Positions 25,086 through 34,260 of a DNA stretch of 64,000 bases are shown in pieces. Each line of letters starts with the position of its first letter. Position 1 is the first letter of the stretch. Under the pieces are notes generated by a model, which was given only the letters and a program-made list of their open reading frames with translations, had not been told where the DNA came from and made no database searches. A program made the position numbers and the translations under genes. Source of the stretch: CALBLZ01 sp041917855 (GTDB lineage Bacteria; Patescibacteriota; UBA1384; CAILIB01); NCBI GenBank assembly GCA_041917855.1, contig JAYRWT010000044.1, positions 1-64,000 of the forward strand, in the 5' to 3' direction.

Positions 25086-25949
25086 GTGCAACGTCGAGAA
25101 TTTGAGGCGATCGGCACGCACTGGATCATAGACCTAGAGTTGCCGGCAAAAACCCATGCCGAGCAACTTTTTACTACGGTTGATCAGCGTATTGCTCAGT
25201 TTGATAAAGACTACTCGAGGTTTCGGTCTGACTCACTAGTGCTGCGTATGGCTGAGCAGGCTGGAAAATACCGCTTGCCTGCAGATGCACAGCCTATGTT
25301 TGATCTGTATCAAAAACTATACACAGTCAGCGCTGGCGCGCTAACGCCGCTGATTGGTCAGGTTTTGGTTGATGCAGGTTACGATGCAGCCTATAGTTTA
25401 GAGCCCAAGCAGTTGCAACGCCCTCCTACCTGGGAAGAGGTACTTATTTATAACTATCCTCACCTAACTTTACATAAACCCGCCTTGCTTGATGTCGGCG
25501 CAGCCGGAAAAGGTTACCTTGTAGATATTGTCGCAGAAATCTTACGCGAGGCTGGCTGTAAGCAATTTGTGATTGACGCAGGAGGCGATATAGCTGTAGA
25601 CGTCTTGGCTAGCACACCGCAACGTATAGGGCTAGAGCATCCCGACGATCCGAGCAAAGCAATTGGTGTGGTGACCGTAACAAAAGGTTCCCTCTGTGGC
25701 TCGGCGGGCAATAGGCGATCCTGGGAGGGTTTTACCCACACCATTGACCCTTTCACACTTGCTTCGCCCCGACACCTCAAGGCTACGTGGGTGCGCGCGG
25801 AAAGCACCCTGCTTGCTGACGGCTTAGCTACAGCCCTCTCATTTGTAGAGCCCTACGTTTTGCAACAGCACTTTAGTTTTGAGTATGTAGTGATGCAGGC
25901 TAATGATAGTGTTATCTATTCACCTGGGTTTGGCTTGGAGCTTGCCTAG
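25086..25949 (+). CDS. apbE: FAD:protein FMN transferase
   Basis: 287 residues from a GTG at 25086, two bases after the preceding stop. A longer frame from 25008 would overlap the FMN-binding gene by 77 bases and is rejected. ApbE features: REFEAIGTHW at the start, LLDVGAAGKGYLVD in the middle, AGGDI, HTIDPFTLASPRH and the metal-binding AESTLLADGLATAL. It transfers FMN from FAD to Thr of target proteins using magnesium. ApbE is often exported, but no signal peptide is seen here. Confidence 0.9.
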   Translation: MQRREFEAIGTHWIIDLELPAKTHAEQLFTTVDQRIAQFDKDYSRFRSDSLVLRMAEQAGKYRLPADAQPMFDLYQKLYTVSAGALTPLIGQVLVDAGYDAAYSLEPKQLQRPPTWEEVLIYNYPHLTLHKPALLDVGAAGKGYLVDIVAEILREAGCKQFVIDAGGDIAVDVLASTPQRIGLEHPDDPSKAIGVVTVTKGSLCGSAGNRRSWEGFTHTIDPFTLASPRHLKATWVRAESTLLADGLATALSFVEPYVLQQHFSFEYVVMQANDSVIYSPGFGLELA

Positions 25950-25952
25950 CGC

Positions 25953-25958
25953 TATGCT
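25953..25958 (+). promoter_or_regulatory. -10 box for leaderless RnfD/FNR gene
   Basis: TATGCT ends exactly six bases before the ATG at 25965, just after the apbE stop. No Shine-Dalgarno sequence. Confidence 0.5.
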
Positions 25959-25964
25959 GGAGCT

Positions 25965-27479
25965 ATGAAGTATATTGATCGTTTTCTCAACGCAATCACC
26001 ATGTACCGGCTCTTGCTCTATGGGCTGGGCGTGCTGGTTACCGCTGCGTCTGTCCTGAGTTTATTTGAGGATGTGCTACCCTTTACGACGCTGGCGTTGC
26101 TTGCCTCGCTCGGTGTTGCCCTGGCCGCTTGCGCGGGGAGTAACTGGGCGCTGGCTAAGCTGTATAGAGTACCCGCGAATGTAGAATCTAGCTACATTAC
26201 AGCCTTAATTTTAGTGTGTATTATTACACCCACTGTTACTCTTGCTGACCTACTGACCATTGCTGCTGCTGGTGTGATCGCAATGGCTGCCAAGTACGTT
26301 CTGGCAATTAACCAAAAGCATGTCTTTAATCCAGCTGCTGTTGCTGCTGTATTGGTTGTTATGCTTGGGTTTCACCATGTTAGTTGGTGGGTAGGAACGG
26401 GGGGAATGCTGCCACTTACCTTGGTTTTTGGCTTGCTCATAGTGCGTAAGATACGGCGTGCCGATTTATTTTTTGCTTACATTGTGCCCTCAGTCCTCAT
26501 TTTGGCCTACCTCGGTATTGTGGTGGATCAGCGAACAACGGGCGAAGTGTTTGCCGAAATGTTTCGCTCTTGGCCACTGATTTTCTTTAGCACAGTTATG
26601 CTGACTGAACCGCTCACTACGCCACCAACAAGGTGGGGTAGGGTGGGGTACGGAGTTTTTGTAGCAGTAGTGATGAACAGTCGTTGGCACCTTGGTGCAC
26701 TTGCTGTATCTCCGCAGTTGGCGCTAGTAGCAGGCAATCTTCTCTCATTTGCACTTAGTCCAAAACAGCGTCCAACGCTCACGCTCAAAGAAGTTGTAAA
26801 AATGGCACCAAATATTTGGGATTTTATTTTTACTCCCTCTGAGAAGGTACGATTTATTGCTGGGCAGTACGCTGAGTGGACGCTTGCACCAGATAAAGCA
26901 GACGATCGCGGTAACCGCCGTTACTTTACTATCGCATCAGCACCGCACGAGACGGATATTCATTTAGGAGTAAAGTTCTACAGCCCATCGAGTTCTTTTA
27001 AAGAGATGCTCAGAGCCATGCAGCCAGGTGACACGCTTATGCTCGGACAAGTTTGTGGCGACTTTGTACTGCCAACTCAGCCTCAACCGCTACTATTTTT
27101 AGCAGGAGGAATAGGGGTTACCCCCTTTAGGAGTATGCTGCACCACCTTTTGCAGCAGAAAGGCCCACTAGACGCTGTGCTTGTGTATTCAGCAGCTAGG
27201 GCGGAAGAAGTCGTATATCGCGATACTATAGCCTTAGCCCAATCACGAGGCCTGAGGGTAATCTATGTATTGGGCACACCAGACAATGTCCCGGCTGACT
27301 GGAATGCACACCTGGGGTACATTACTCAAGAGCTACTAGCAAAATCTGTGCCAGATATTGCCAAGCGACGCGCCTATATTTCAGGTCCCAATCTATTTGT
27401 AGATGCAAGCAAGAAGGCAGTCCGTAGTCTAGGGGTACCAGCTAGCTCAATCGTCACAGATTACTTTCCCGGGTACTAG
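25965..27479 (+). CDS. RnfD/NqrB-like membrane domain fused to FNR-type oxidoreductase
   Basis: A 504-residue fusion. Residues 1-265 hold about nine membrane helices with NQKHVFNPAAVAA and MLTEPLTTPPTRWGRVGYG, corresponding to the NqrB/RnfD elements F-N-P and T-D-P-(V/L)-T-T-P. Residues 270-504 form a ferredoxin-reductase-like part: F-x-A-GQYAEW, RYFTIASAP (FAD binding), LFLAGGIGVTPFRSM and VYSAAR (NAD(P) binding), ending in DYFPGY as in FNR-like proteins. It would take electrons from cytosolic NAD(P)H into membrane flavin and pass them outward to the FMN-binding protein. Followed by a convergent gene at 2 bases. Confidence 0.87.
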   Translation: MKYIDRFLNAITMYRLLLYGLGVLVTAASVLSLFEDVLPFTTLALLASLGVALAACAGSNWALAKLYRVPANVESSYITALILVCIITPTVTLADLLTIAAAGVIAMAAKYVLAINQKHVFNPAAVAAVLVVMLGFHHVSWWVGTGGMLPLTLVFGLLIVRKIRRADLFFAYIVPSVLILAYLGIVVDQRTTGEVFAEMFRSWPLIFFSTVMLTEPLTTPPTRWGRVGYGVFVAVVMNSRWHLGALAVSPQLALVAGNLLSFALSPKQRPTLTLKEVVKMAPNIWDFIFTPSEKVRFIAGQYAEWTLAPDKADDRGNRRYFTIASAPHETDIHLGVKFYSPSSSFKEMLRAMQPGDTLMLGQVCGDFVLPTQPQPLLFLAGGIGVTPFRSMLHHLLQQKGPLDAVLVYSAARAEEVVYRDTIALAQSRGLRVIYVLGTPDNVPADWNAHLGYITQELLAKSVPDIAKRRAYISGPNLFVDASKKAVRSLGVPASSIVTDYFPGY

Positions 27480-27481
27480 TA

Positions 27482-28516
27482 CTACTTAAATCCGTCCTTT
27501 GCGTAGGAGTAGACCGTTTCAGAGATTTTAGCGATGGTGTGCTCCACCTTGGCCACATCCGACGCCTTACTCTTGGTCATGACACAGAGGAGGTAAGGGT
27601 GCTCACGGGTGTACACTATGCCACAGTCGTGCAGCTCTCCTTGCTCGGTGCCGCCACTTTTTTGCACAGTGCCTATGCCAAATTTGTGAGCTACTTTTAC
27701 TTCACTCGGGACTCCTGCCACAAGACCGCTTTTATAGTCTGTTCGGCTAAGTAGTGCTAGCACAGACTCAGAGTTTGCCTTATTCAGGTAAGTGGCATTA
27801 AATAGTGTGCGGAAGAAAAGTGAAAACTGGTAAGCCGTCATGTAGTCATCAATGGAGGTGATGTTGTCGGGGTAGTGCAGTTGTAGGTCTTGGTAGGCTT
27901 GATTAAATTTTTCAATACCAAGATTTCGTAGTAGCACCTGAAAACTAATATTGTCGGAGTAGTTGATCATGTAGTCGATCAGCTGTGCATTAGTATAGCT
28001 CTTGCCAAACTGCGGTACTTCTTTGGGTACAATTGTAGTCCCAGCGTTATAATCAGTAGGATCATCGATGGTAATAGTTTGGGTAAGGAGGCCCTGTACT
28101 GATTCAGATTCCTTATAGTACTGCAGCATAAGGGGGACCTTTTTCAGGCTAGCTGGGTAAAACGTTTCGTCTGGATCAATGCTCATTTCACGACGATTAA
28201 TAAGGTCACGCAGATAGACCGAAACCTTTGTGATATCACCCCGCGCTTTTGCCTCCGCAATAGTTTTTTCCAGTGCAGTTTTTACGGCAATCATTTCTTT
28301 ATAATCATCCCCAGCCGGGTTTGTATCGCAGGTTAGGAGCGGTCTAATGTATGTGTAACCCGATAGTCTCAAACAACCAGAAGTAGGGGGAACAACTGTT
28401 GTGTTAGGTTTAGAGTACCAGCCTACCCCAAAACCAATAGCCAACAGCGTGGTAGCGCCCAGTAAAACAGCTGTAGTTTTCCAGGTATGTGAATCAGATT
28501 TACGTGTGTTGCTCAT
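27482..28516 (-). CDS. Class A beta-lactamase-fold serine hydrolase, membrane anchored
   Basis: 344 residues with an N-terminal membrane helix (15-33), so the domain is extracytoplasmic. The nucleophile motif S-L-K-K is at residues 123-126, followed by YSDN (SDN motif) and H-K-F-G (KTG box, with Phe in place of Thr/Ser). No clear E-x-x-x-N omega loop was seen, so it may be a D-Ala-D-Ala carboxypeptidase or another hydrolase rather than an antibiotic-degrading enzyme. Cysteines near residues 48 and 63 might form a disulfide. The leaderless box TAGTAT six bases upstream fixes the start. Confidence 0.8.
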   Translation of the reverse strand: MSNTRKSDSHTWKTTAVLLGATTLLAIGFGVGWYSKPNTTVVPPTSGCLRLSGYTYIRPLLTCDTNPAGDDYKEMIAVKTALEKTIAEAKARGDITKVSVYLRDLINRREMSIDPDETFYPASLKKVPLMLQYYKESESVQGLLTQTITIDDPTDYNAGTTIVPKEVPQFGKSYTNAQLIDYMINYSDNISFQVLLRNLGIEKFNQAYQDLQLHYPDNITSIDDYMTAYQFSLFFRTLFNATYLNKANSESVLALLSRTDYKSGLVAGVPSEVKVAHKFGIGTVQKSGGTEQGELHDCGIVYTREHPYLLCVMTKSKASDVAKVEHTIAKISETVYSYAKDGFK

Positions 28517-28522
28517 GGCTAC

Positions 28523-28528
28523 ATACTA
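28523..28528 (-). promoter_or_regulatory. -10 box for leaderless serine-hydrolase gene
   Basis: TAGTAT on the minus strand ends six bases before the ATG at 28516. No Shine-Dalgarno sequence. Confidence 0.55.
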
Positions 28529-28551
28529 ACAAATTCTTCAGTCGCGTGTAG

Positions 28552-30987
28552 CTAGCGAATTATTGTGCTTTCGCTGGCAAAAAATCGATGCTTGGCAATT
28601 TCAACAACACCTAGGTAGAGGGCAACTATACTGGCAATAGTAAGAAGGGCTGGGAAAGGTAGGGGGGTAAATCCAAGAAGGGAGCCAATAGGGAGCACGG
28701 TAATTAACCAGCTAACTCCTACTGCAGCAGATGCTCCTATAAGCAGGGTCAGACTAGGGCTGCTCTGTAGGAAGGGGATCTTTTTCGTGCGAATAATGTA
28801 TACGACCAGCGTTTGGGTTGCTAACGACTCCAAAAACCATCCAGTTTGAAAGCTGCCATTTAGTAGGTTAAAGCCCCAATACAGCACACCAAAGGTCATA
28901 AAATCGAATACTGAACTGATTGGACCAAATACTAGCATAAAGCGCTTAATCTCTTGTATGTGCAGGCGGCGCGGCTTGAGAATCTCTTCTTCGTCTACAT
29001 TGTCGCTGGGCAGGGCAAACTGCGAGGCCTCGTAGAGTAGATTATTTAATAGAACTTGTGTTGGTAGCATGGGGAGAAAGGGAAGGATGACGGAAGCGCC
29101 GGCCATGGAAAATACATTGCCGTAGTTAGAGGCAAGTACCATGCGCAGGTATTTGAGGGTATTCACAAATGTTTTACGTCCCTCGCGTACGCCCCCTACG
29201 AGATCCTGCAAGCTTTTGTGCAGCAAAATAAGGTCGGCTGAATCTTTGGCAATATCGGTGGCGTTGTTAACAGAGATCCCCACATCTGCGGCGCGTAGTG
29301 AAGGGGCGTCGTTAATACCATCACCCATGTACCCAACTACGTTACCTGCCTTTTGTAGGGTTTGGATAATCCTGAGCTTCTGCTCTGGATTAACTCTTGC
29401 AAAAATACTTATCTCTCGTACAGCCTTCTCTAGTTGCTGGGGTGAGAGCGTATCTAGTTGGTCACCAGTAACTACACCTGTAACGGGTAGCGAGATATCT
29501 TGAGCAATACGTTGAGTAACGAGCTCGTTATCTCCAGTAATAATCTTGATTGCAATACCTAAGCGCTGCATTTCAGCCAAGGTGGGTGCAGCGGTTAGCT
29601 TGGCAGGATCAAGAAAGGCGACAAACCCCTGAAAACTCATGTCCTTTTCTTCAGTTGTTTCGTAACTTGCTTTACGCTTTACCACCCGAGAAGCTATGGC
29701 GAGCACCCTAAACCCGTCTCGGCTCAGCTGCTGGTAGGTTTTTTTAGCAACGGCTCGGGTGGCGGCATCGTCAAACTCACTACATACTCGCATTACTCCT
29801 TCAGGCGAGCCCTTGGCAATTAATAAAATCTTTCCTGCGTGCTCAACAACAACTGACTCTCGTCGTCGTTCAAAGTCAAAGGGCAGCTCATCAATCTTTT
29901 TGTACGATTTACTGTCCAAATGCCTAAAGTCGCGGATGGCATCATCGAGGGGATTCTTAAAGCCGGTAGTGAGTACACTATTTAAATAGGCATAGAGTAG
30001 TGTTGCATCGCAGGTTTTCCCAGCTCCATCTACGTATTTAACTAGTGAAATGTGATCTTCAGTTAATGTGCCTGTTTTATCTGTGCAGAGCACATTCATG
30101 CTACCGAAATTTTGTAGCGAGGAAAGTTTCTTGACGATTACGCCATGCTTGGCCATGGCTAATGAACCCTTAGTTAGGTTAAGGGTTATGATCATGGGTA
30201 GTAGCTCGGGGGTGATACCTACGGCAAGTGCAATGGCAAAGAGTAGAGAGGTTAGCGCACTACCTTTCAGAATGGTATTAACCGCAAAAACAACTATCAC
30301 CAAAATGAGGGCTACTCGCAGTATTAGAAAGCTAAAGTCACGTATCTCACGATCAAATTCAGTGAGTCCAACCTTAGTATTAAGCGCAACAACCACCTTA
30401 CTAAACTGCGTGGCCGCCCCTGTTTTTGTCACCTGCATAATTCCCTCACCACTGGATATGCTGCTACCCATGTAGAGTTCGCTGCCAACATTTTTTGCTT
30501 GTGGATAGGCCTCGCCGGTGAGTGAGGACTCGTTGCTAAATAAGTGTGTGGCGGCCACCACGTTGCCATCGGCGGGAACAATGTCTCCAGCTGAAAGAAT
30601 CACAATGTCGCCAGGAACAAGCGCGCTCACTGGAATATTGCTCTGCTCTGCATCGCGTATAACGGTGACGGTAATCCTTACACGCTTCTTTAATTCCTGC
30701 GCGGCTTTATCTGACTTATAGCTATTTACTGCGTCAAAAATGCTGCTCGCCAAAACTATGAGAATAATGATGGCTGAGCTTAGGGTTTCGCCAAAGTAGG
30801 CGGAGAGAGCTGCTGCTACTAGCAAAATTATGCCGAGCGGGTTCTTAAAGGAAGTTACTAAAAAAGAAAGAAGTGTATGATTCTTACGAATCTCAATTTC
30901 ATTTGGTCCGTACTGGAGCGTGAGGCGAGTAATATCCTTACTGCTCAATCCAGTTTTGAACGGCGGTGTATGTAGTGGTGCCGGCAT
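28552..30987 (-). CDS. mgtA: Magnesium-translocating P-type ATPase (MgtA-like)
   Basis: 811 residues. P-type signature CTDKTGTLTEDHISL with the phosphorylated Asp near residue 305, TGES-like actuator loop (SSLTGEA), MGDGINDAPSLRAADVGISV hinge and SADLILL, plus ten membrane helices. The NLTKGSLAMAKHGVIVKKLSSLQNFGSMNVLCTDK region and the C-terminal half match type IIIB magnesium importers. Somewhat shorter than Salmonella MgtA. A TATACT box lies 10 bases upstream of the ATG. Confidence 0.92.
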   Translation of the reverse strand: MPAPLHTPPFKTGLSSKDITRLTLQYGPNEIEIRKNHTLLSFLVTSFKNPLGIILLVAAALSAYFGETLSSAIIILIVLASSIFDAVNSYKSDKAAQELKKRVRITVTVIRDAEQSNIPVSALVPGDIVILSAGDIVPADGNVVAATHLFSNESSLTGEAYPQAKNVGSELYMGSSISSGEGIMQVTKTGAATQFSKVVVALNTKVGLTEFDREIRDFSFLILRVALILVIVVFAVNTILKGSALTSLLFAIALAVGITPELLPMIITLNLTKGSLAMAKHGVIVKKLSSLQNFGSMNVLCTDKTGTLTEDHISLVKYVDGAGKTCDATLLYAYLNSVLTTGFKNPLDDAIRDFRHLDSKSYKKIDELPFDFERRRESVVVEHAGKILLIAKGSPEGVMRVCSEFDDAATRAVAKKTYQQLSRDGFRVLAIASRVVKRKASYETTEEKDMSFQGFVAFLDPAKLTAAPTLAEMQRLGIAIKIITGDNELVTQRIAQDISLPVTGVVTGDQLDTLSPQQLEKAVREISIFARVNPEQKLRIIQTLQKAGNVVGYMGDGINDAPSLRAADVGISVNNATDIAKDSADLILLHKSLQDLVGGVREGRKTFVNTLKYLRMVLASNYGNVFSMAGASVILPFLPMLPTQVLLNNLLYEASQFALPSDNVDEEEILKPRRLHIQEIKRFMLVFGPISSVFDFMTFGVLYWGFNLLNGSFQTGWFLESLATQTLVVYIIRTKKIPFLQSSPSLTLLIGASAAVGVSWLITVLPIGSLLGFTPLPFPALLTIASIVALYLGVVEIAKHRFFASESTIIR

Positions 30988-31068
30988 ATGCTCTACCAGT
31001 ATACATCTGGTTACCTTAAAAAAGTGGGGGCTTTGTGCTAGACTACAGCCAAATCAGTAAGCCATCCT

Positions 31069-31323
31069 ATGAATTGTCCAGTATGCAGTGCGAACTTGGT
31101 TATGTCTGAGCGTTCTGGGGTAGAGATCGACTACTGTCCTCAGTGTCGCGGTGTTTGGTTAGACCGCGGTGAGCTCGACAAGATTATCGAAAAAGCAGAA
31201 GGAGCAACTCCAGCAGCGCAACGTGCTCCCCAGCCACAGCAACACTACCCGCAGCACGACCGACACGAGCATCGCCCGCACAAGCGACGTGAGTCATTCT
31301 TGGGTGATTTATTCGACTTTTAG
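31069..31323 (+). CDS. TFIIB-type zinc-ribbon protein
   Basis: An 84-residue protein with MNCPVCSANL and YCPQCRGVWLDRGELDKI, the zf-TFIIB domain with two C-x-x-C knuckles and the W-L-D-x-G-E-L helix. The tail is rich in Gln and His (HYPQHDRHEHRPHKRR). Function is unknown in this family. Monocistronic, preceded by TAGACT at 31039-31044. Confidence 0.85.
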   Translation: MNCPVCSANLVMSERSGVEIDYCPQCRGVWLDRGELDKIIEKAEGATPAAQRAPQPQQHYPQHDRHEHRPHKRRESFLGDLFDF

Positions 31324-31328
31324 CCGAG

Positions 31329-32057
31329 CTACAAGCTCCGCTCTAGCTTAGAGATTGGGTCGTACCAACCATGCTCTAGGGCAAAGGTCTGGATCTTTTT
31401 GTCGTAGCCAAATAGTATTGCAAGTCCAATCAAAATAAAGAGCAACCCAATGCCTCTGCGGACTATGCCCTGGGGGTTAGCTAGCGAGCGTAGCCGGCTG
31501 CTAATCTTTTTACCGAGCAGCGCAATAGCAAGTAGCGCTATGCCTAGGCCTAGAGCATAGGCAGTCAGGTGTACAAACCCCTCTGCGAATGATCGGGGCA
31601 AGATAATGGCCACTATTAAAGCATAAGTCGGGCTGCAGCTATTGAATACAGGTCCAAGTGCTGCGCCAATTAAGAAATTTCCGAGTACTCCTTGTTTTTT
31701 AGCACTTTGGTTGAGTAGTGCATCTGACTGTTTTTGTAAGCCTGCCCTTATACTAATTGCGTCCCAAAGCTGAGGAAGCACTAGGGTCATGCCAAATAAT
31801 ACAAGGATAGATGCAGAGATTGCTTGCCAGAATAAATCAGGGATATTTAGTAGGGCCGTAGATGCCTTGAGCAGCAAGGTGAACACAATCACCGAAGCAA
31901 TTAGGCCGGCAATAATTTGATAGGGAGCAGCTTTAGAGCTTGCCTGTTGCTCCGTACGCACAATACTGCCACCTAAAATAACCGGCAGTAGCGGCAGTAC
32001 ACAGGGAGCGGCCACGGTAAGGAAGCCAGCGAAAAAAGAACCAAGCAGCTCAATCAT
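31329..32057 (-). CDS. CcdA/DsbD-type membrane thiol transporter
   Basis: 242 residues with six helices. AAPCVLPLLPVILGG in helix 1 holds the PCVLP redox motif, and FNSCSPTYALIVAI in helix 4 holds the partner Cys. These two cysteines carry electrons across the membrane in CcdA/DsbD proteins. It directly follows the thioredoxin-like gene (the two genes adjoin at 32057/32058), which is probably its outside redox partner. Confidence 0.9.
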   Translation of the reverse strand: MIELLGSFFAGFLTVAAPCVLPLLPVILGGSIVRTEQQASSKAAPYQIIAGLIASVIVFTLLLKASTALLNIPDLFWQAISASILVLFGMTLVLPQLWDAISIRAGLQKQSDALLNQSAKKQGVLGNFLIGAALGPVFNSCSPTYALIVAIILPRSFAEGFVHLTAYALGLGIALLAIALLGKKISSRLRSLANPQGIVRRGIGLLFILIGLAILFGYDKKIQTFALEHGWYDPISKLERSL

Positions 32058-32558
32058 TTACAGAATATTCTTGATCAGTGCTGTTAGGCTTGGGTCACTC
32101 GAAGCGACAAAACTTGCCTCAAGCTTGCCATCGTCACCAACGCGAACCAAGGTGGTTTGTACCTTTACGCCATAGGTTTTGCGCAGCGCTTGGTTAGAAT
32201 CATAGTCAACTTTAATAATCGTTACACCCTGAGGAATTTTACCTGATCGAATACTCGCGTCGAGTGCGCGGCAGTCTGGACACCACGAGGCATGAAAGAA
32301 AAGAATCTTCTTGCCAGACGTTTTCTCAATAATGCCCGGCTCATAGGTAGTATAGGTTCCTGTGCTCGCAGTGTTGGCTTGCGCCGAAGCAGTGACACTA
32401 GCGACCGAAGCACTTGCTGTAGGAGTAGGAGTGCTCTCAGCTACTTGATTGCTATTCATAGTGCTCTGGCGCATATAGGCATATACGCCACCTGCAACAA
32501 GTACCAACGCACCAACCAGGATAAAAACCATCTGAGGAGTTTGGGATTTTTGCTTCAT
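32058..32558 (-). CDS. Membrane-anchored thioredoxin-like protein
   Basis: 166 residues with an N-terminal helix (residues 10-28), a Ser/Thr/Ala-rich linker, then a thioredoxin domain with HASWCPDCRALD, so CPDC is the active site, and VDYDSNQALRKTYGVKVQTTLV with the cis-region. It lacks the usual cis-Pro before strand beta4 (TTLV). Outside the cell it would reduce substrates such as apocytochromes or disulfides, fed by the CcdA-like partner. Confidence 0.87.
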   Translation of the reverse strand: MKQKSQTPQMVFILVGALVLVAGGVYAYMRQSTMNSNQVAESTPTPTASASVASVTASAQANTASTGTYTTYEPGIIEKTSGKKILFFHASWCPDCRALDASIRSGKIPQGVTIIKVDYDSNQALRKTYGVKVQTTLVRVGDDGKLEASFVASSDPSLTALIKNIL

Positions 32559-32624
32559 GGGGATGTGTAATGGATTAGTCGGTACTTTTGTATGCGCCTA
32601 CTATAGTTCATCAGATAGTCTGTG

Positions 32625-32630
32625 TACACT
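32625..32630 (+). promoter_or_regulatory. -10 box for leaderless DUF3137-like gene
   Basis: TACACT ends exactly six bases before the ATG at 32637. No Shine-Dalgarno sequence. It supports this ATG over the GTG at 32622. Confidence 0.6.
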
Positions 32631-32636
32631 AAATCT

Positions 32637-33614
32637 ATGATGCAGGTGACAAATAAAAACTTTTGGGATCCAAGTGGCATCGGTTTTAACGAGGCTGTTT
32701 GGGTAGAAGCTTATGCAGGCTTTGCGGAAACATACGCAAAATCAACAAATTTAATCCAGCTGCGCCGTAAGAGAAGAATCCTACTAACTATTGGTTGGGT
32801 GGGTATGATGGTTATGCCTGCGTTGGTTGGCTACGCCACGTATGCCCTAAAGCTATCACTAGATGGTAATATTTTGTTTTTATTGTGTATTAGCTGGATG
32901 CCGTACTTGGCCATGTACGGTAATCTGAAAAAGATGCAGCACGATATCGCCAAGCTGCAAATAGCAAAGGAAAAAGGATGGACCTACTGGCCAAGTGAAG
33001 ACCGTGATCGCTATGGTCGATTATCTACCCTGTACCCTGCGGTATTTAATGTTGGCACTAGCTCCCAATACTTTTCAGATGAGTTTTGGGGAGAGCAGCC
33101 GGGGAAACATTTGACTACACCTTTTTGGGTTGCCGACTTTACCTACACCGTGGGTAGCGGTAAAAACGAAACAGTGATTCACGAAACTGCATTTGCGGTG
33201 CACTTAGCGCGTCCTGTGCAAACAGAATTAACAATCCTACCGGAAAACTTTGCTACGCGCGTGGCTAATGTTTTCACCCGTTCAGATATACAACTTGAAT
33301 CTGCCGAGTTTAACCAAAAATTTCACCTAAGCTATGCGGCGGACAATGACGTACAAAAGAAACAAAAAATATTTCAAGTTCTTAATCCGCCGGCGATGGC
33401 AACACTGTTAGATATTAACGATCACATTGGAAGGTTCAGGCTTACATTTAAGGATGATGTAATTGCTGGCAGCTTCAGTAATCAAATTTTTAGACCAAAG
33501 TATTCAAACTTTTTTAAGAGCACGGCGGTTGACCCGCGTGACTTGCAAAACCTGAATGATTTTTTAACAAAGATCACCACGCTTGCTACTCAGCTCTCCT
33601 TTGATTTGGATTAA
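32637..33614 (+). CDS. DUF3137-like membrane protein
   Basis: 325 residues with two hydrophobic helices near residues 45-85. The C-terminal half contains FHLSYAADN, QVLNPPAMATLLD and a DIN-DHIGRF-like stretch that resemble the DUF3137 core, in which the L-x-P-x-x-M element is conserved. No catalytic motif is known. Placement between a thioredoxin pair and an ECF sigma operon gives no further clue. Confidence 0.5.
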   Translation: MMQVTNKNFWDPSGIGFNEAVWVEAYAGFAETYAKSTNLIQLRRKRRILLTIGWVGMMVMPALVGYATYALKLSLDGNILFLLCISWMPYLAMYGNLKKMQHDIAKLQIAKEKGWTYWPSEDRDRYGRLSTLYPAVFNVGTSSQYFSDEFWGEQPGKHLTTPFWVADFTYTVGSGKNETVIHETAFAVHLARPVQTELTILPENFATRVANVFTRSDIQLESAEFNQKFHLSYAADNDVQKKQKIFQVLNPPAMATLLDINDHIGRFRLTFKDDVIAGSFSNQIFRPKYSNFFKSTAVDPRDLQNLNDFLTKITTLATQLSFDLD

Positions 33615-33703
33615 GTATGGAGTGGCTGTGATGCCTTCCAAGTCCTCTTAAGAGTACGCACCTACGTGAGTCACTTTTGATACGGCGTGTATTTTTTCAT
33701 GTG

Positions 33704-33709
33704 TATACT
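33704..33709 (+). promoter_or_regulatory. -10 box for leaderless ECF sigma gene
   Basis: TATACT ends exactly six bases before GTG at 33716. TTGATA at 33677-33682 is a possible -35, although the 21-base spacer is long. This decides for the GTG as start. Confidence 0.6.
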
Positions 33710-33715
33710 GAGTGT

Positions 33716-34243
33716 GTGAATCCAGAGGAAGTCTATCGTCTGCATGTTAAGTCAGTGCACCGCTACTTTTACTATAAGGGCGTCACTATTAATGATGTAG
33801 AGGATCTTGTGCAAGAGTCTTTCTTTAGATTTTTTCAGGCCTATCCCGATCAACGCTCAGAAGTAGATACTCGCAAGATCCTCTATGTAATTTCACGGAA
33901 TGTCTGGCGCGAGTGGGTGCGTAATCAGCTAAAACACCGGGTTTACGAATTAGATGAGCTAAAAGCCATCCCTGAAACGGCAGAAGATTTCTCAGAAGAA
34001 GATCCAGCAGAATACGATGGCCAGCGCGCTGTGTTGTTGGCTGTCATTGAGAAGCTAAACCCAACAGTTAAAGCAGTTTTAACCATGCGATTTATTGATG
34101 GAAAAACTAGGAAAGAGATAGCAGCACACCTAGGGATTGCTGAAAAAGATGTGCATACCTATCAAAAACGCGGTATTAAATCCTTACACAAACTAGTTGC
34201 AAAAGATAAGTCGCTGGGAGAAGTTGTACCCCCTGCTGCATAA
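33716..34243 (+). CDS. ECF-type sigma-70 factor
   Basis: 175 residues from GTG at 33716, chosen because of the -10 box and because the following VNPEEVYRLHVKSVHRYFYYKG fits region 2.1. Region 2.2-2.4: DVEDLVQESFFRFFQAYPD and a WREWVRN helix. Region 4: LNPTVKAVLTMRFIDGKTRKEIAAHLGIAEKDVHTYQKRGIKSL, with the HTH. It directs RNA polymerase to a stress or signal regulon. The next gene, 18 bases on, encodes a membrane protein probably acting as anti-sigma or sensor. Confidence 0.93.
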   Translation: MNPEEVYRLHVKSVHRYFYYKGVTINDVEDLVQESFFRFFQAYPDQRSEVDTRKILYVISRNVWREWVRNQLKHRVYELDELKAIPETAEDFSEEDPAEYDGQRAVLLAVIEKLNPTVKAVLTMRFIDGKTRKEIAAHLGIAEKDVHTYQKRGIKSLHKLVAKDKSLGEVVPPAA

Positions 34244-34260
34244 ACTAAGTGGAGATGCAT

